The notes under the pieces: model-generated
Database searches by the model: none
The model's input: only the letters and a program-made list of their open reading frames with translations
What the model was told of the DNA's origin: nothing
Translations under genes and position numbers: made by a program
NCBI RefSeq assembly: GCF_008923205.2
Contig: NZ_WBMS02000003.1
Coordinates: 124,001-188,000, forward strand
Reading direction: 5' to 3'
DNA from: Actinomadura physcomitrii
Lineage (GTDB): Bacteria > Actinomycetota > Actinomycetes > Streptosporangiales > Streptosporangiaceae
Length of the DNA: 64,000 nt
In this document: positions 16,307 to 24,681 of the stretch, piece by piece
How positions within the stretch are numbered: the first letter of the stretch is position 1
How the letters are laid out: the number at the start of each line of letters is the position of its first letter

Positions 16307-17782
16307 TCAGTCCGCGGCGGCGGCCGGCGCGGGGTCGCCGGTCCGCCCGGCCGGCGCCGGCGGGCCGCCGCGGCGCAGCACGGTGACGGCGATGAGGACG
16401 GAGCCGAGCAGGAGCACGGCGCCGAGGCTGAAGCCGAGCGCGTATCCGTCGCTGAGCGACGCGGGCGTCACCGAGTCGCCGGTGCGGTCGTGCGCCGCGG
16501 TACCGAGGGCCGCCAGCCCGAGCGAGGCGCCGATCTGCCGGACGCTGTTCAGCAGCCCCGACGCGGCGCCGGCCTCGTGGGGCGCCACGCCGGTGGTGGC
16601 AGTGGAGACGATCGGGGCGAGGCAGAGCCCGAACCCGACGCTGGCGACGATGGAGGGCCCGAGGACGTCGACCAGGTAGGTGCCGTCCGCGCCGATGCGC
16701 CCGAACCAGGCGAACGCCGCCGCCGTCATGAGCCCGCCGGTGATCAGCAGGGTGCGGGCGGGGAGGCGGTAGCCGAGCTTCACGGCGAGGAAGGAGCCGA
16801 CGACCACGCCGAGCGCGAACGGAACGAACTCGAGCCCGGTCAGCGCCGGTTCCGTGCCGAGGACCCGCTGCAGGTAGAGGGACATGAAGTAGAAGGACGA
16901 CGACAGCGCCGCGCCGGCCAGCAGGTTGTAGGCGTTCGCGCCGGCGACCGAGCGGTTCGCGAGCATCCCGAGCCGGATCAGCGGCTCCCGGGCGGTGGCC
17001 CGCTCGACGAGGACGAACGCGGTGAGCAGCAGGACCGCGGCCGCCAGCGTCGACACGGTGACCGCCGACGTCCACGCGTACCGGTCGGTGCGGACGATGC
17101 CGAACACCAGCAGGGTCATGCCCGCCGTGGCCAGGACCGCGCCGAGCACGTCCGGGCGGCCCCGGCGGGCCGGGGGCGGGTCGGCGGCGACGCCCCGCCA
17201 GGCCATGGCGAGCGCGGCGGCGGCCATCGGCACGTTGACGAACATCACCCAGCGCCAGCCGGCGTACTCGGTGAGCAGGCCGCCGAGCAGGACGCCGAAG
17301 GCGCCGCCGGCGGCGTTCATCGCGCTCCAGATGCCGAAGGCGCGGACGCGGGCCCGTCCGGCCGGGAACGTCGCGGTCAGCAGCGCCAGCGCGGCCGGCG
17401 CGAGCGCGGCGGCGCCGACGCCCTGGGCGACGCGGGCGGCGACCAGGTGGCCGGGTTCCTGCGCGAGGCCGCCGAGGAGGGAGGCGAGGCCGAACAGGCC
17501 GAGGCCGAGCCGCAGCACCCGCTTGCGGCCGTACCGGTCGGCGGCCTTGCCGCCGAGCAGGAGCAGCCCGCCGAACGTGAGGGCGTAGGCGTGGATCACC
17601 CACGTCACGCCGACCGCGCTGAACCCGAGGCCGGACGCGATCCGCGGGAGCCCCACGTTCACGACCGATAGGTCGAGCGACACCATGAACTGCACGACGG
17701 CCACCGCGGCCAGCGTGAGCCCGGGCCGGGCGGCCGGTTCGGCGGCGGCCCGTCCACGGGACGTTTTCCGGATCGTGTACAT
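16307..17782 (-). CDS. DHA2 (EmrB/QacA) family MFS exporter
   Basis: This 491-residue protein has about 14 transmembrane helices. Motif A-like LLGGKAADRYGRKRVLRLG lies after helix 2, motif C-like GAAALAPAALALL in helix 5, and the N-terminal D1-type motif LDLSVVNVGLP in helix 1. These define the EmrB/QacA proton-coupled drug exporters. It lies 46 bp upstream of the cupin gene on the same strand and could share its transcript. It is divergent from the two-component pair at 17948 across 165 bp, which suggests that pair may control it. Confidence 0.88.
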   Translation of the reverse strand: MYTIRKTSRGRAAAEPAARPGLTLAAVAVVQFMVSLDLSVVNVGLPRIASGLGFSAVGVTWVIHAYALTFGGLLLLGGKAADRYGRKRVLRLGLGLFGLASLLGGLAQEPGHLVAARVAQGVGAAALAPAALALLTATFPAGRARVRAFGIWSAMNAAGGAFGVLLGGLLTEYAGWRWVMFVNVPMAAAALAMAWRGVAADPPPARRGRPDVLGAVLATAGMTLLVFGIVRTDRYAWTSAVTVSTLAAAVLLLTAFVLVERATAREPLIRLGMLANRSVAGANAYNLLAGAALSSSFYFMSLYLQRVLGTEPALTGLEFVPFALGVVVGSFLAVKLGYRLPARTLLITGGLMTAAAFAWFGRIGADGTYLVDVLGPSIVASVGFGLCLAPIVSTATTGVAPHEAGAASGLLNSVRQIGASLGLAALGTAAHDRTGDSVTPASLSDGYALGFSLGAVLLLGSVLIAVTVLRRGGPPAPAGRTGDPAPAAAAD

Positions 17783-17947
17783 GCCGGAAATGGTGCTGTT
17801 CGTGCTGGTCGCCGGTCATCGTGCGGGGGAAGACTCCTTCGCCTGACGCCCCGGACGTAGGCGCGCCCCGTCTACAACGCCGGGAGTAGCCGGTTGATAC
17901 CTCCTGCAGCGGAGGACTGCGGAGAAAAAGGCGCATAACCTACCCGA
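17783..17947. promoter_or_regulatory. Divergent promoter region, MFS exporter / two-component system
   Basis: This 165-bp gap serves both genes. It contains an inverted repeat, CCTCC(6)GGAGG, at about 17901-17916, which could be a response-regulator site or a small hairpin. Promoter boxes are not clear. Confidence 0.35.
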
Positions 17948-19099
17948 ATGAGGTTCTTGGACGGGAGGCGGCCGCTCGCCGAGGACGGCCTGCTCGCCGC
18001 GGCGATGGCCGTCCTGCTGACGGTCGTCATGCTCTACTCGCCGCGCGCGGGCGCGCTGGACGTCGCGGCGGGCGTCGCCGGCTCGCTCGTGCTGGTCGCG
18101 TGGCGGCGGGCGCCGCTGGTGGCGCTGCTCGGCAGCGCGGCGTTCATGCTCGTGGTCGCCGCCCGCACCCAGCCGGGCCCGGCGGCCGCCTACCCGGTCA
18201 TGGTGGCGGTGTTCGCCGCGGTCCGCGCCGGTCACCGGGCCGCCGCGGCGCTGGTCAGCGCGGCCTTCCTCGGCATCGCCGTGGCGGTGAACCTGCCCGG
18301 CGCCGACGGGACCGGGGAGAACCTCCAGAGCGTCGCGCTGCTGGTCGGCTGGTTCGTGGCGGCCGGCGTCGCGGCGACCGTCATCCAGCACCGGCAGGCC
18401 TACCTGGAGGAGGCCGAGCAGCGCGCCGCCGAGGCCGAGCGCACCCGCGAGGAGGCGGCCCTGCGCCGCGCGGGGGAGGAGCGGCTCCGCATCGCCAGGG
18501 AACTGCACGACTCCCTCACCCACAGCATCTCGGTCATCAAGGTCCAGGCCGGGGTGGCGGTCCACCTGGCGCACCGGCGCGGCGAGGACGTCCCGCCGGC
18601 GCTGCTGGCGATCCAGGAGGCCAGCGGCGACGCCATGCGCGAGCTGCGCGCCACCCTGGAGGTGCTGCGCGACTCCGACGGCGGCGACGGCTCCGGCGGC
18701 GAGGCCGCGGCGTCCGGCCTCGACCGCCTCGGCGACCTGGTCGAACGGGCCCGCTCCACCGGCCTGGACGCCACGGTGACGATCTCCGGGACCCGCCGCG
18801 ACCTGCCCTCCGAGGTGGACCGCGCCGCGTACCGGATCGTCCAGGAGGCGCTCACCAACGTCTCCCGGCACGCCGGCGGAGCCGCCGCCGCGGTGTGCGT
18901 CGAGTACGCGGACAAAGCGCTGGTCGTGCAGGTCGAGGACGACGGGAAGGCCGACCCGGACGCGCCGCCGGTGCCCGGCAAGGGACTGCTCGGCATGCGC
19001 GAGCGCGTCGCGGCGCTCGGCGGCCGGCTCCGCGCCGAGCCCCGCGCCGGCGGCGGCTTCGTCGTGCGCGCCGAGCTGCCCCTGGAGGGAGCCGCGTGA
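17948..19099 (+). CDS. NarL-type sensor histidine kinase
   Basis: This 383-residue kinase has about five membrane helices in residues 15-145 and a short coiled coil (EEAEQRAAEAERTREEAA). A HisKA_3 domain follows with H box RIARELHDSLTHSISVIKV (His near 187), then a HATPase with N box VQEALTNVSRHAGG and G box KGLLGMRERVAALGG. It has no extracellular sensor domain, so it likely senses membrane state or drugs, as in DesK/LiaS-like kinases. The stop overlaps the regulator's GTG (GTGA), which fixes the pair. Confidence 0.9.
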   Translation: MRFLDGRRPLAEDGLLAAAMAVLLTVVMLYSPRAGALDVAAGVAGSLVLVAWRRAPLVALLGSAAFMLVVAARTQPGPAAAYPVMVAVFAAVRAGHRAAAALVSAAFLGIAVAVNLPGADGTGENLQSVALLVGWFVAAGVAATVIQHRQAYLEEAEQRAAEAERTREEAALRRAGEERLRIARELHDSLTHSISVIKVQAGVAVHLAHRRGEDVPPALLAIQEASGDAMRELRATLEVLRDSDGGDGSGGEAAASGLDRLGDLVERARSTGLDATVTISGTRRDLPSEVDRAAYRIVQEALTNVSRHAGGAAAAVCVEYADKALVVQVEDDGKADPDAPPVPGKGLLGMRERVAALGGRLRAEPRAGGGFVVRAELPLEGAA

Positions 19100-19755
19100 T
19101 CCGCGTGCTCCTCATGGACGACCAGGCCCTCATCCGCGGCGGCTTCCGCGCCCTGCTGGAGATCGAGGACGACATCGAGGTGGTCGCCGAGGCCGCCGAC
19201 GGCGAGCAGGGCGTCGCGCTCGCCCGCGAGCACCGGCCCGACGTCGCCCTCGTCGACATCCAGATGCCGGTGATGGACGGCATCGAGGCGACCCGGCTGA
19301 TCGCCGCCGACGAGCGGCTGGCCGGCGTGCACGTCGTCATCCTCACCAACTACGGCCTCGACGAGTACGTCTTCAACGCGCTGCGCGCCGGCGCCTGCGG
19401 CTTCATGGTGAAGGACACCGAGCCCGCCGACCTGCTGCAGGGCGTGCGGGTCGCGGCCCGGGGCGACGCGCTGCTGTCACCGGCGATCACCCGCCGGCTG
19501 ATCGCCGAGTACGTCGCGCGCCGTCCCGAGCCCGCCCCCCAGGCCCTCGACGTGCTGACCAACCGGGAGCGGGAGGTCGCCGCGCTGGTGGCCCGCGGGC
19601 TGTCCAACGACGAGATCGCCGCCCGGATGGTGATCAGCCCGACCACCGCGAAGACGCACGTCAGCCGGGCGATGACGAAGCTGCGCGCCCGGGACCGCGC
19701 CCAGCTCGTCGTGTTCGCCTACGAGTCCGGCCTCGTCACCCCGCGCCGCGCCTGA
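19096..19755 (+). CDS. NarL/LuxR-family response regulator
   Basis: This 219-residue regulator has a receiver domain with acidic pair DD at 8-9, phospho-acceptor Asp54 in ALVDIQMPVMDG, and the conserved Lys in GFMVKD. A LuxR-type helix-turn-helix follows (LTNREREVAALVARGLSNDE, then KTHVSRAMTKL). The GTG start at 19096 overlaps the kinase stop. It should bind DNA as a dimer once phosphorylated by the upstream kinase; the divergent MFS exporter is a plausible target. Confidence 0.92.
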   Translation: MIRVLLMDDQALIRGGFRALLEIEDDIEVVAEAADGEQGVALAREHRPDVALVDIQMPVMDGIEATRLIAADERLAGVHVVILTNYGLDEYVFNALRAGACGFMVKDTEPADLLQGVRVAARGDALLSPAITRRLIAEYVARRPEPAPQALDVLTNREREVAALVARGLSNDEIAARMVISPTTAKTHVSRAMTKLRARDRAQLVVFAYESGLVTPRRA

Positions 19756-19761
19756 CGCCGG

Positions 19762-20529
19762 TCACCAGGGGACCGGGCCCTCCGCGCCGAAGAAACCGCC
19801 GGTCGGCCCGTCCGCGCCGAGCGTGGCCAGCCGGACCAGGACCTCGGCGCCCTCCTCGACCGTGAGGACACCGGTGTGGGCGTTGCTGTCCGTGGCGACG
19901 AAGCCGGGTGCGGCGGCGTTCACCAGCACACCGTCCTTGCGCAGCTCGTTCGCGTACTGCACGGTCAGCGCGTTCAGCGCGCTCTTGGACGGCGAGTACG
20001 CCGCCGACGGCAGCAGCGCCGCCATCGGGCCGTCCGGGTCGGCGAAGATCGTCATCGACGCGGCGTGGCTGCTGACGTTGACGACGCGCGGTTCCGGCGA
20101 CCGCCGCAGCAGCGGCAGCATCGCGTTGGTCACCGCGATCACCCCGAAGACGTTCGTCTCGAACACCCTCCGCACCATGTCCAGGTCGACGGTGCTCGGG
20201 ACCTGGTCGACGGCCTTGTCGGGCGAGATCGGCCCGGACCCGCTGATGCCGGCGTTGTTGACCAGCACGTCGAGGCGGCCGAAGCGCTCCTCCACCTGCC
20301 GCGCCGCCGCCCGGACGGACGCGGCGTCGGTGACGTCCAGCGCGACCGCGTGCACGTCGCCGCCCGCTTCGCGCAGCGCCGCGGCGGCCTCCTCGCCGCG
20401 CCGCGGATCCCTGGCGCCGACCAGGACCGTCATGCCGAGGGCGGCGAGCTGCGCCGCGGCCCCCCGCCCGATCCCCTTGTTCGCCCCCGTGACCAGCGCG
20501 ACTTTACGGTGTGCGTCCTGCTCGCTCAT
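19762..20529 (-). CDS. Short-chain dehydrogenase/reductase
   Basis: This 255-residue classical SDR has the cofactor motif TGANKGIGRG near residue 13, which favours NADP(H), the NNAG motif at VLVNNAGISGSG, catalytic Ser in VNVSSHAA, and Tyr/Lys in YSPSKSALN. It is similar to carbonyl-reductase-like SDRs. ATG 20529 is used because GGGAG lies upstream; an ATG at 20595 would add a basic tail. It is convergent with the response regulator, 6 bp away. Substrate unknown. Confidence 0.87.
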   Translation of the reverse strand: MSEQDAHRKVALVTGANKGIGRGAAAQLAALGMTVLVGARDPRRGEEAAAALREAGGDVHAVALDVTDAASVRAAARQVEERFGRLDVLVNNAGISGSGPISPDKAVDQVPSTVDLDMVRRVFETNVFGVIAVTNAMLPLLRRSPEPRVVNVSSHAASMTIFADPDGPMAALLPSAAYSPSKSALNALTVQYANELRKDGVLVNAAAPGFVATDSNAHTGVLTVEEGAEVLVRLATLGADGPTGGFFGAEGPVPW

Positions 20530-20645
20530 ATCCGGCTCCCTGTCTCGGAAGGGGTGCGTCCTGCTCGGCACCCGTCGTCGGACCCGAGACGACACAGCCC
20601 GCCGGCCTGTGACACGCGGGGAACGGGGTCAGTGCGGCGCCGGGG

Positions 20646-21224
20646 TCAGGTGCGGGCTTCGGCGCGGAGGCCGCGGATGAACAGGTCGAGGTGGCGGCGG
20701 GCGAGGGCCTGCTTCTCCTCGGGCGGTAGCGGGCCCGGAAGCGGGCGGGCGATGCGGACCGCCATCATGCCGATGTCGGCGAACGTGACGTCCCCGGGCA
20801 GGGTGCCGGCCGCGTGCGCCGCGCGGACCAGGCCCTCCAGGAGGCGAAGGCTCTCCGCGCGCAGCGGCGACAGCTCGGGGTCGCCCTCGAGATCGACCCT
20901 GCCGAGCACTGCCGGAAGCACGGCGGAGACGCGCAGCTCCAGCGTCCGGCGCAGGTAGCGGGCCAAAGCCTCGAACGGGTCGGCTTCCCGCGCGCAGGCG
21001 TCCCGGACGGCCTCGACGGTGCCGGTCAGCGCGTCCAGGGCGACGGCGTGCAGCAGCGTGGCGCGGTCGGGGAAGCGGCGGTACAGGGTGCCGCTGCCGA
21101 CCTCGGCGCGGCGGGCGACGTCGTCGAGCGGGACGTCGGGGCCGCGTTCGACGATCATGTCCCGCGCCGCCGCCAGGATCCGCTCGAGATTGCGCCGCGC
21201 GTCGGCCCGCATCGGCCTGGTCAT
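20646..21224 (-). CDS. TetR-family repressor
   Basis: This 192-residue regulator has the TetR helix-turn-helix at about 12-58 (ILAAARDMIVERG, then VARRAEVGSGTLYRRFPDR) and an all-helical ligand domain. ATG 21224 has AAGGAGGT eight bases upstream, which excludes the longer 232-residue reading. It is divergent from the NTF2-rhodanese gene. The 143-bp spacer holds a near-perfect palindrome and is the probable binding site for control of both genes. Confidence 0.88.
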   Translation of the reverse strand: MTRPMRADARRNLERILAAARDMIVERGPDVPLDDVARRAEVGSGTLYRRFPDRATLLHAVALDALTGTVEAVRDACAREADPFEALARYLRRTLELRVSAVLPAVLGRVDLEGDPELSPLRAESLRLLEGLVRAAHAAGTLPGDVTFADIGMMAVRIARPLPGPLPPEEKQALARRHLDLFIRGLRAEART

Positions 21225-21263
21225 CGTCCACCTCCTTGCTTCGTGGGGACCACGGTAGCAGCA

Positions 21264-21286
21264 AAGCGGAGAAAATTTCCCCGCTT
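21264..21286. promoter_or_regulatory. 23-bp palindrome, probable TetR operator
   Basis: AAGCGG-n-GAAA-n-TTTC-n-CCGCTT forms a 23-bp inverted repeat with one mismatched pair outside the centre. It is AT-rich at its heart in a GC-rich background. It lies 40 bp upstream of the tetR start and 81 bp upstream of the divergent gene. Confidence 0.7.
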
Positions 21287-21367
21287 CCTCTTGCCTGCCT
21301 CGGGGCGACGTGCCACGGTCAAGTGGAGGGATTCGTCCACACATACCGCAACGAAAGGGACGGCGCT

Positions 21368-22090
21368 ATGAGCCGCCAGGAGATCCTCGACCTCGTCCAC
21401 CGCTTCGCCGACGCCGAGCTCACCGGCGACAAGGCCGCCTACGAGCGGCTGCTCGGCCCCGACTTCACCGGCATCGGGCCCGTCGGGTTCGTCCTGGACG
21501 GACGGCAGTGGGCCGGCCGGCACGACGACCTGACCAACCACGCCTTCGAGATCATCGACCCGCACGTTCGCCTGTACGGGGACGCCGCGATCGTCACCGC
21601 CGTCCAGCGGCAGCGCACCACCGCGCGCGGCCACGACGCCAGCGGCTCGTTCCGGCTGACGCTCGTCGCGGTGCGCGACGGCGACCGCTGGACGATCGCG
21701 AACCTGCAGCTCAGCGGCCCGCTCCGGCAGCCGCCGGCGCCCCCGGCAGAGCCCGCGGACGCCGCGACGATCTCCCGCGCCGAACTCAGCGCCGCCATCG
21801 GCGCCGGGACGGCCGTCGCCGTCGACGCGCTTCCGGCGCCCGCCTACGACCGGCGGCACCTCCCGTCCGCCCTCAACCTCACCGCCGAGGACGCGCCCGC
21901 GTCCGCCGCCGGCGTCCTGCCGGACCGCGCCGCGCGGATCGTCGTGTACTCCACCGACACCTCCTGCACGCGCGGCCCCGACCTGGCCGCCGAGCTGAAG
22001 CGGCTCGGGTACCGGAACGTCCGCCTCTACGCCGAGGGCATCGAGGACTGGGTCGCGGCGGGCCTGCCGGTCGAGTCCGGGGGAGCGTAG
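21368..22090 (+). CDS. NTF2/SnoaL-like + rhodanese-like fusion protein
   Basis: This 240-residue protein has two domains. Residues 1-125 are an NTF2-like/SnoaL fold (EILDLVHRFADAELTGDKAA, then FRLTLVAVRDGDRWTIANLQ). Residues about 140-240 are rhodanese-like (ALPAPAYDRRHLPSALNL, then GYRNVRLYAEGIEDWVAAGL). In the rhodanese loop the usual YC is YS (VVYSTDTSCTRGPD), leaving one Cys three residues later as the only sulfur-carrier candidate. It may bind rather than transfer sulfur, or use that Cys. ATG 21368 is the start; upstream in-frame codons lie in the promoter. It is the likely target of the divergent TetR. Confidence 0.8.
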   Translation: MSRQEILDLVHRFADAELTGDKAAYERLLGPDFTGIGPVGFVLDGRQWAGRHDDLTNHAFEIIDPHVRLYGDAAIVTAVQRQRTTARGHDASGSFRLTLVAVRDGDRWTIANLQLSGPLRQPPAPPAEPADAATISRAELSAAIGAGTAVAVDALPAPAYDRRHLPSALNLTAEDAPASAAGVLPDRAARIVVYSTDTSCTRGPDLAAELKRLGYRNVRLYAEGIEDWVAAGLPVESGGA

Positions 22091-22114
22091 GCCGGGCGGC
22101 CGGTGGCGCGGCGG

Positions 22115-23146
22115 CTACGGCGTCAGGACGACCTTCCCGGCGACGGTGCCGGACTCGGCGAGCCGCATCGCCTCGGCGACGCGGGTGAGCGGCAGCCGCG
22201 CGGCGATGCGGGGCGTGATGTCCCCGCGCTGGAGCGCGGCGAAGACCTCGGTCAGGTCCGCGCGCAGCCGCGCCCGGAAGCGGTCCTTGGACAGCGCCCG
22301 TCCGGCCCAGGCGTTGTAGAAGCAGGCGTGGCGCCCGTTGGGCAGCGCGTTCCACAGCCAGACGCGTCCGAGCAGCTTGACGACGGGCCACCGCTTGGAC
22401 CCCTCGTCGTCGCGGGTGGAGGCGCTGCCGTAGGAGATGAGCGTGCCGCCGCACGCGAGGAGGCGCCACGAGTCGACGATGCCGGCGCCGCCGACGTGGT
22501 CGAACACGGCGTCCACCCCGCCGGGCGCGATCTCGCGGACCCGCGCGGCGACGTCGCCGGCGCGGTAGTCGACGGGCGCGACGCCCTGCTCGCGGAGCAG
22601 GTCGTGGTGGCGCGCCGACGCCGTGCCGATCACCTTCACGCCCGCCGCCCGGGCGAGCTGGACCAGGACCGAGCCGACCCCGCCGTTGGCGCCGTGCACC
22701 AGGACGGTCTGCCCGGCGCGGACGCGCGCCTTGCGGTGCAGCATCTGCCAGGCGGTGATGCCGTTGACGACCAGGGTCTCCGCCTCGGCCGCGCCGATCC
22801 CGGCGGGGACCGGCACCGCGTCCGCGGCGTCGAGGACGACGTGGCTGGCCCAGCCGCCGGTCTTGGTCAGTGCCGCGACCCGCGTGCCGGCCAGGCCCGG
22901 GTCGGCGCCGCGTCCGGTGGCCTGCACCGTGCCGACCAGGTCGTATCCGGGCACGAACGGGTACGCGGGCTGGTCGTAGTAGCGGCCGCGGCGCATCTGC
23001 TGCTCGGCGAAGGAGACGCCGGTCGCCTCCATCCGCACGACGATCTGGCCCGGCCCCGGCGCGGGGACGGCCCCGCGCCGGATCCGCAGCCCCTCCGGCT
23101 CGACCTCGCCCGGCAGGACGACTTCGACGAGCTCTTCGGTGTTCAT
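22115..23146 (-). CDS. Medium-chain dehydrogenase (quinone oxidoreductase type)
   Basis: This 343-residue MDR enzyme has the GroES-like N-terminal domain (GPGQIVVRMEATGVSFAEQQ) and a Rossmann domain with HGANGGVGSVLVQLARAAG, the NADPH-binding motif of zeta-crystallin/Qor enzymes. The zinc-site Cys and His residues of alcohol dehydrogenases are absent, so it should be zinc-free. It probably reduces quinones or enones with NADPH. ATG 23146 has GGAGG upstream. It faces the TetR gene at 23285 across a region with paired inverted repeats, a common detoxification arrangement. Confidence 0.87.
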   Translation of the reverse strand: MNTEELVEVVLPGEVEPEGLRIRRGAVPAPGPGQIVVRMEATGVSFAEQQMRRGRYYDQPAYPFVPGYDLVGTVQATGRGADPGLAGTRVAALTKTGGWASHVVLDAADAVPVPAGIGAAEAETLVVNGITAWQMLHRKARVRAGQTVLVHGANGGVGSVLVQLARAAGVKVIGTASARHHDLLREQGVAPVDYRAGDVAARVREIAPGGVDAVFDHVGGAGIVDSWRLLACGGTLISYGSASTRDDEGSKRWPVVKLLGRVWLWNALPNGRHACFYNAWAGRALSKDRFRARLRADLTEVFAALQRGDITPRIAARLPLTRVAEAMRLAESGTVAGKVVLTP

Positions 23147-23180
23147 ACCGTCCTCCACTTCGTGACGCCTTCTTGCTTCT

Positions 23181-23238
23181 GTTAGAAGCTATAACCGAGT
23201 TCGCGCGAGAGTCAATAGGGTTCGTGATAGCCTCTAAC
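23181..23238. promoter_or_regulatory. Paired TetR operators between oxidoreductase and tetR
   Basis: GTTAGAAGCTATAAC (23181-23195) recurs inverted as GTGATAGCCTCTAAC (23224-23238), with 13 of 15 positions shared. Each copy is partly symmetric (GTTA...TAAC). They lie 35 bp from the oxidoreductase start and 46 bp from the tetR start, suiting repression of both by the TetR at 23285. Confidence 0.72.
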
Positions 23239-23284
23239 TGGATCGTCGGGGCTGCGGCGCGAAGCGCGGGAAGGGCGGCAGAGC

Positions 23285-23926
23285 ATGGCGGAGACGGGGA
23301 CGCGGACCCCGCGCGAGCGGTACCGCGCCCAGGTGCGCGCGGAGATCAAGCAGCACGCGTGGAAGCAGATCGCCGAGACCGGCGCGTCCGCCCTCTCCCT
23401 CAACGCGATCGCCAAGCGGATGGGCATGAGCGGGCCCGCGCTCTACCGCTACTACGCCGGCCGCGACGAACTGATCACCGAGCTGGTCGGGGACGCCTAC
23501 CGGAGCCTCGCCGACGCCCTCGGCTCAGCCGCCGGCGGCGGCCTCGCCGGGCTCGCCCGCGCGCTGCGCGCCTGGGCCCTGGACGACCCGCAACGCTACC
23601 TGCTGATCTACGGCACCCCCGTGCCCGGCTACCACGCGCCCGACGACATCACCCGCATCGCGGCCGAGATCATGGCGCTCCTGCTCGACGCCTGCGCGGC
23701 GCTGCCGCCCGGCCGTCTCGAGTCGCCGTTCGACGCCCACCTGGCCGACCACCGCGCCTGGGCCGGCGACCACCCCGCCCCGCCCGCGGTCCTGCACCGC
23801 GCGCTGACGATCTGGACCCGGCTGCACGGCGTGCTGTCCCTGGAGCTCGCCGGCCACTTCACCGGCATGGGCTTCGACCCGGCCCGCCTCTTCGCCGCCG
23901 AAGTGGACGCCCTGCTGGCGCCCTGA
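23285..23926 (+). CDS. TetR-family regulator
   Basis: This 213-residue protein has the TetR DNA-binding domain at about 15-65 (ALSLNAIAKRMGMSGPALYR, then YYAGRDELITELVGDAY) and a TetR_C_13/WHG-type helical C-terminal domain (IYGTPVPGYHAPDDI, the family hallmark). It is divergent from the oxidoreductase gene and should bind the paired inverted repeats between them. WHG-domain TetR proteins often control flavin or quinone oxidoreductases, which fits. Confidence 0.88.
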   Translation: MAETGTRTPRERYRAQVRAEIKQHAWKQIAETGASALSLNAIAKRMGMSGPALYRYYAGRDELITELVGDAYRSLADALGSAAGGGLAGLARALRAWALDDPQRYLLIYGTPVPGYHAPDDITRIAAEIMALLLDACAALPPGRLESPFDAHLADHRAWAGDHPAPPAVLHRALTIWTRLHGVLSLELAGHFTGMGFDPARLFAAEVDALLAP

Positions 23927-23958
23927 CCCCGCCCCTGCCCGCCCCGCCGCCGCGAGCG

Positions 23959-24603
23959 TCAGTGCGCGAGGGCGCGCGGTTCCGGATCCGGGCGGCGCGG
24001 CGCGCTGACCGCCGCGTACAGCAGCACCATGCCCACGATCTGGGCGAGGTGGTACAGCGACGTCGGGTCCAGCGCGACGCGGCGCGTGACGTCCGGGTCG
24101 ATGGCCTTGGCCGCCGCGGCGGCGCCGTCGGCGACCAGCGCGATGATCACCGGGCCGGCCATCGGGTGGCGGCGGCGGGCCGCCCATGCCCACAGGGCGA
24201 TGATGCTGAGCATCGTCAGGCTCTCGCAGGCCAGCAGCGCGTCGACGCCCGCGTGCCCGGTGACCGCCAGCACCGCGTACGCCGCGATGCCGATCGACCG
24301 CAGCAGCCAGAACGTCCGCTGGTGGCGCGGTCCGAGCACCTCGGCGACGGTGGCGGCGAGCAGGTAGGACACCGCGATGACGACCATCGCGCTGATGACG
24401 GCCCAGCTCGGGCCGGTCCAGCGCGCGGAGTGCTTCACCACGCCGTGGTGGACGAAGCCGGCCAGGGCGGCGGCTCCCGCCCACCCGAAGGACGTGCGCC
24501 AGTGCCGGTGCGCGGCCGGCGAGCGGCCCAGCCGGACGGCGAGCACCACCACGACCACCCCCAGCGCGAGGTCGCTGAGGGCGGGCGCGGGTTCGGCGAG
24601 CAC
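23959..24603 (-). CDS. Seven-helix membrane protein, unknown function
   Basis: This 214-residue protein has about six or seven hydrophobic helices from residue 10 to 205 and a short Arg/Pro-rich tail. His residues recur near helix ends (HRHW, GFVHHGVVKHS, YHLAQIVG), a pattern seen in DUF6962-like and CREST/ceramidase-like membrane hydrolases. I do not recognise it firmly and assign no reaction. ATG 24603 gives the first helix at once. It is convergent with the TetR gene, 32 bp away. Confidence 0.65.
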   Translation of the reverse strand: MLAEPAPALSDLALGVVVVVLAVRLGRSPAAHRHWRTSFGWAGAAALAGFVHHGVVKHSARWTGPSWAVISAMVVIAVSYLLAATVAEVLGPRHQRTFWLLRSIGIAAYAVLAVTGHAGVDALLACESLTMLSIIALWAWAARRRHPMAGPVIIALVADGAAAAAKAIDPDVTRRVALDPTSLYHLAQIVGMVLLYAAVSAPRRPDPEPRALAH

Positions 24604-24681
24604 ATCTGCACGTTACCGACAAACCGCCCATCGCTGTGCCGTCCGCCCCGCGTCCGGCGCCCCGGCCGGGGGGCGCCGGGC

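Noticed and set aside
15474..17936. An 820-residue minus-strand frame over the exporter, cupin and MFS genes
   Set aside because: It is a shifted reading of three recognisable genes and is Arg/Pro-rich throughout.
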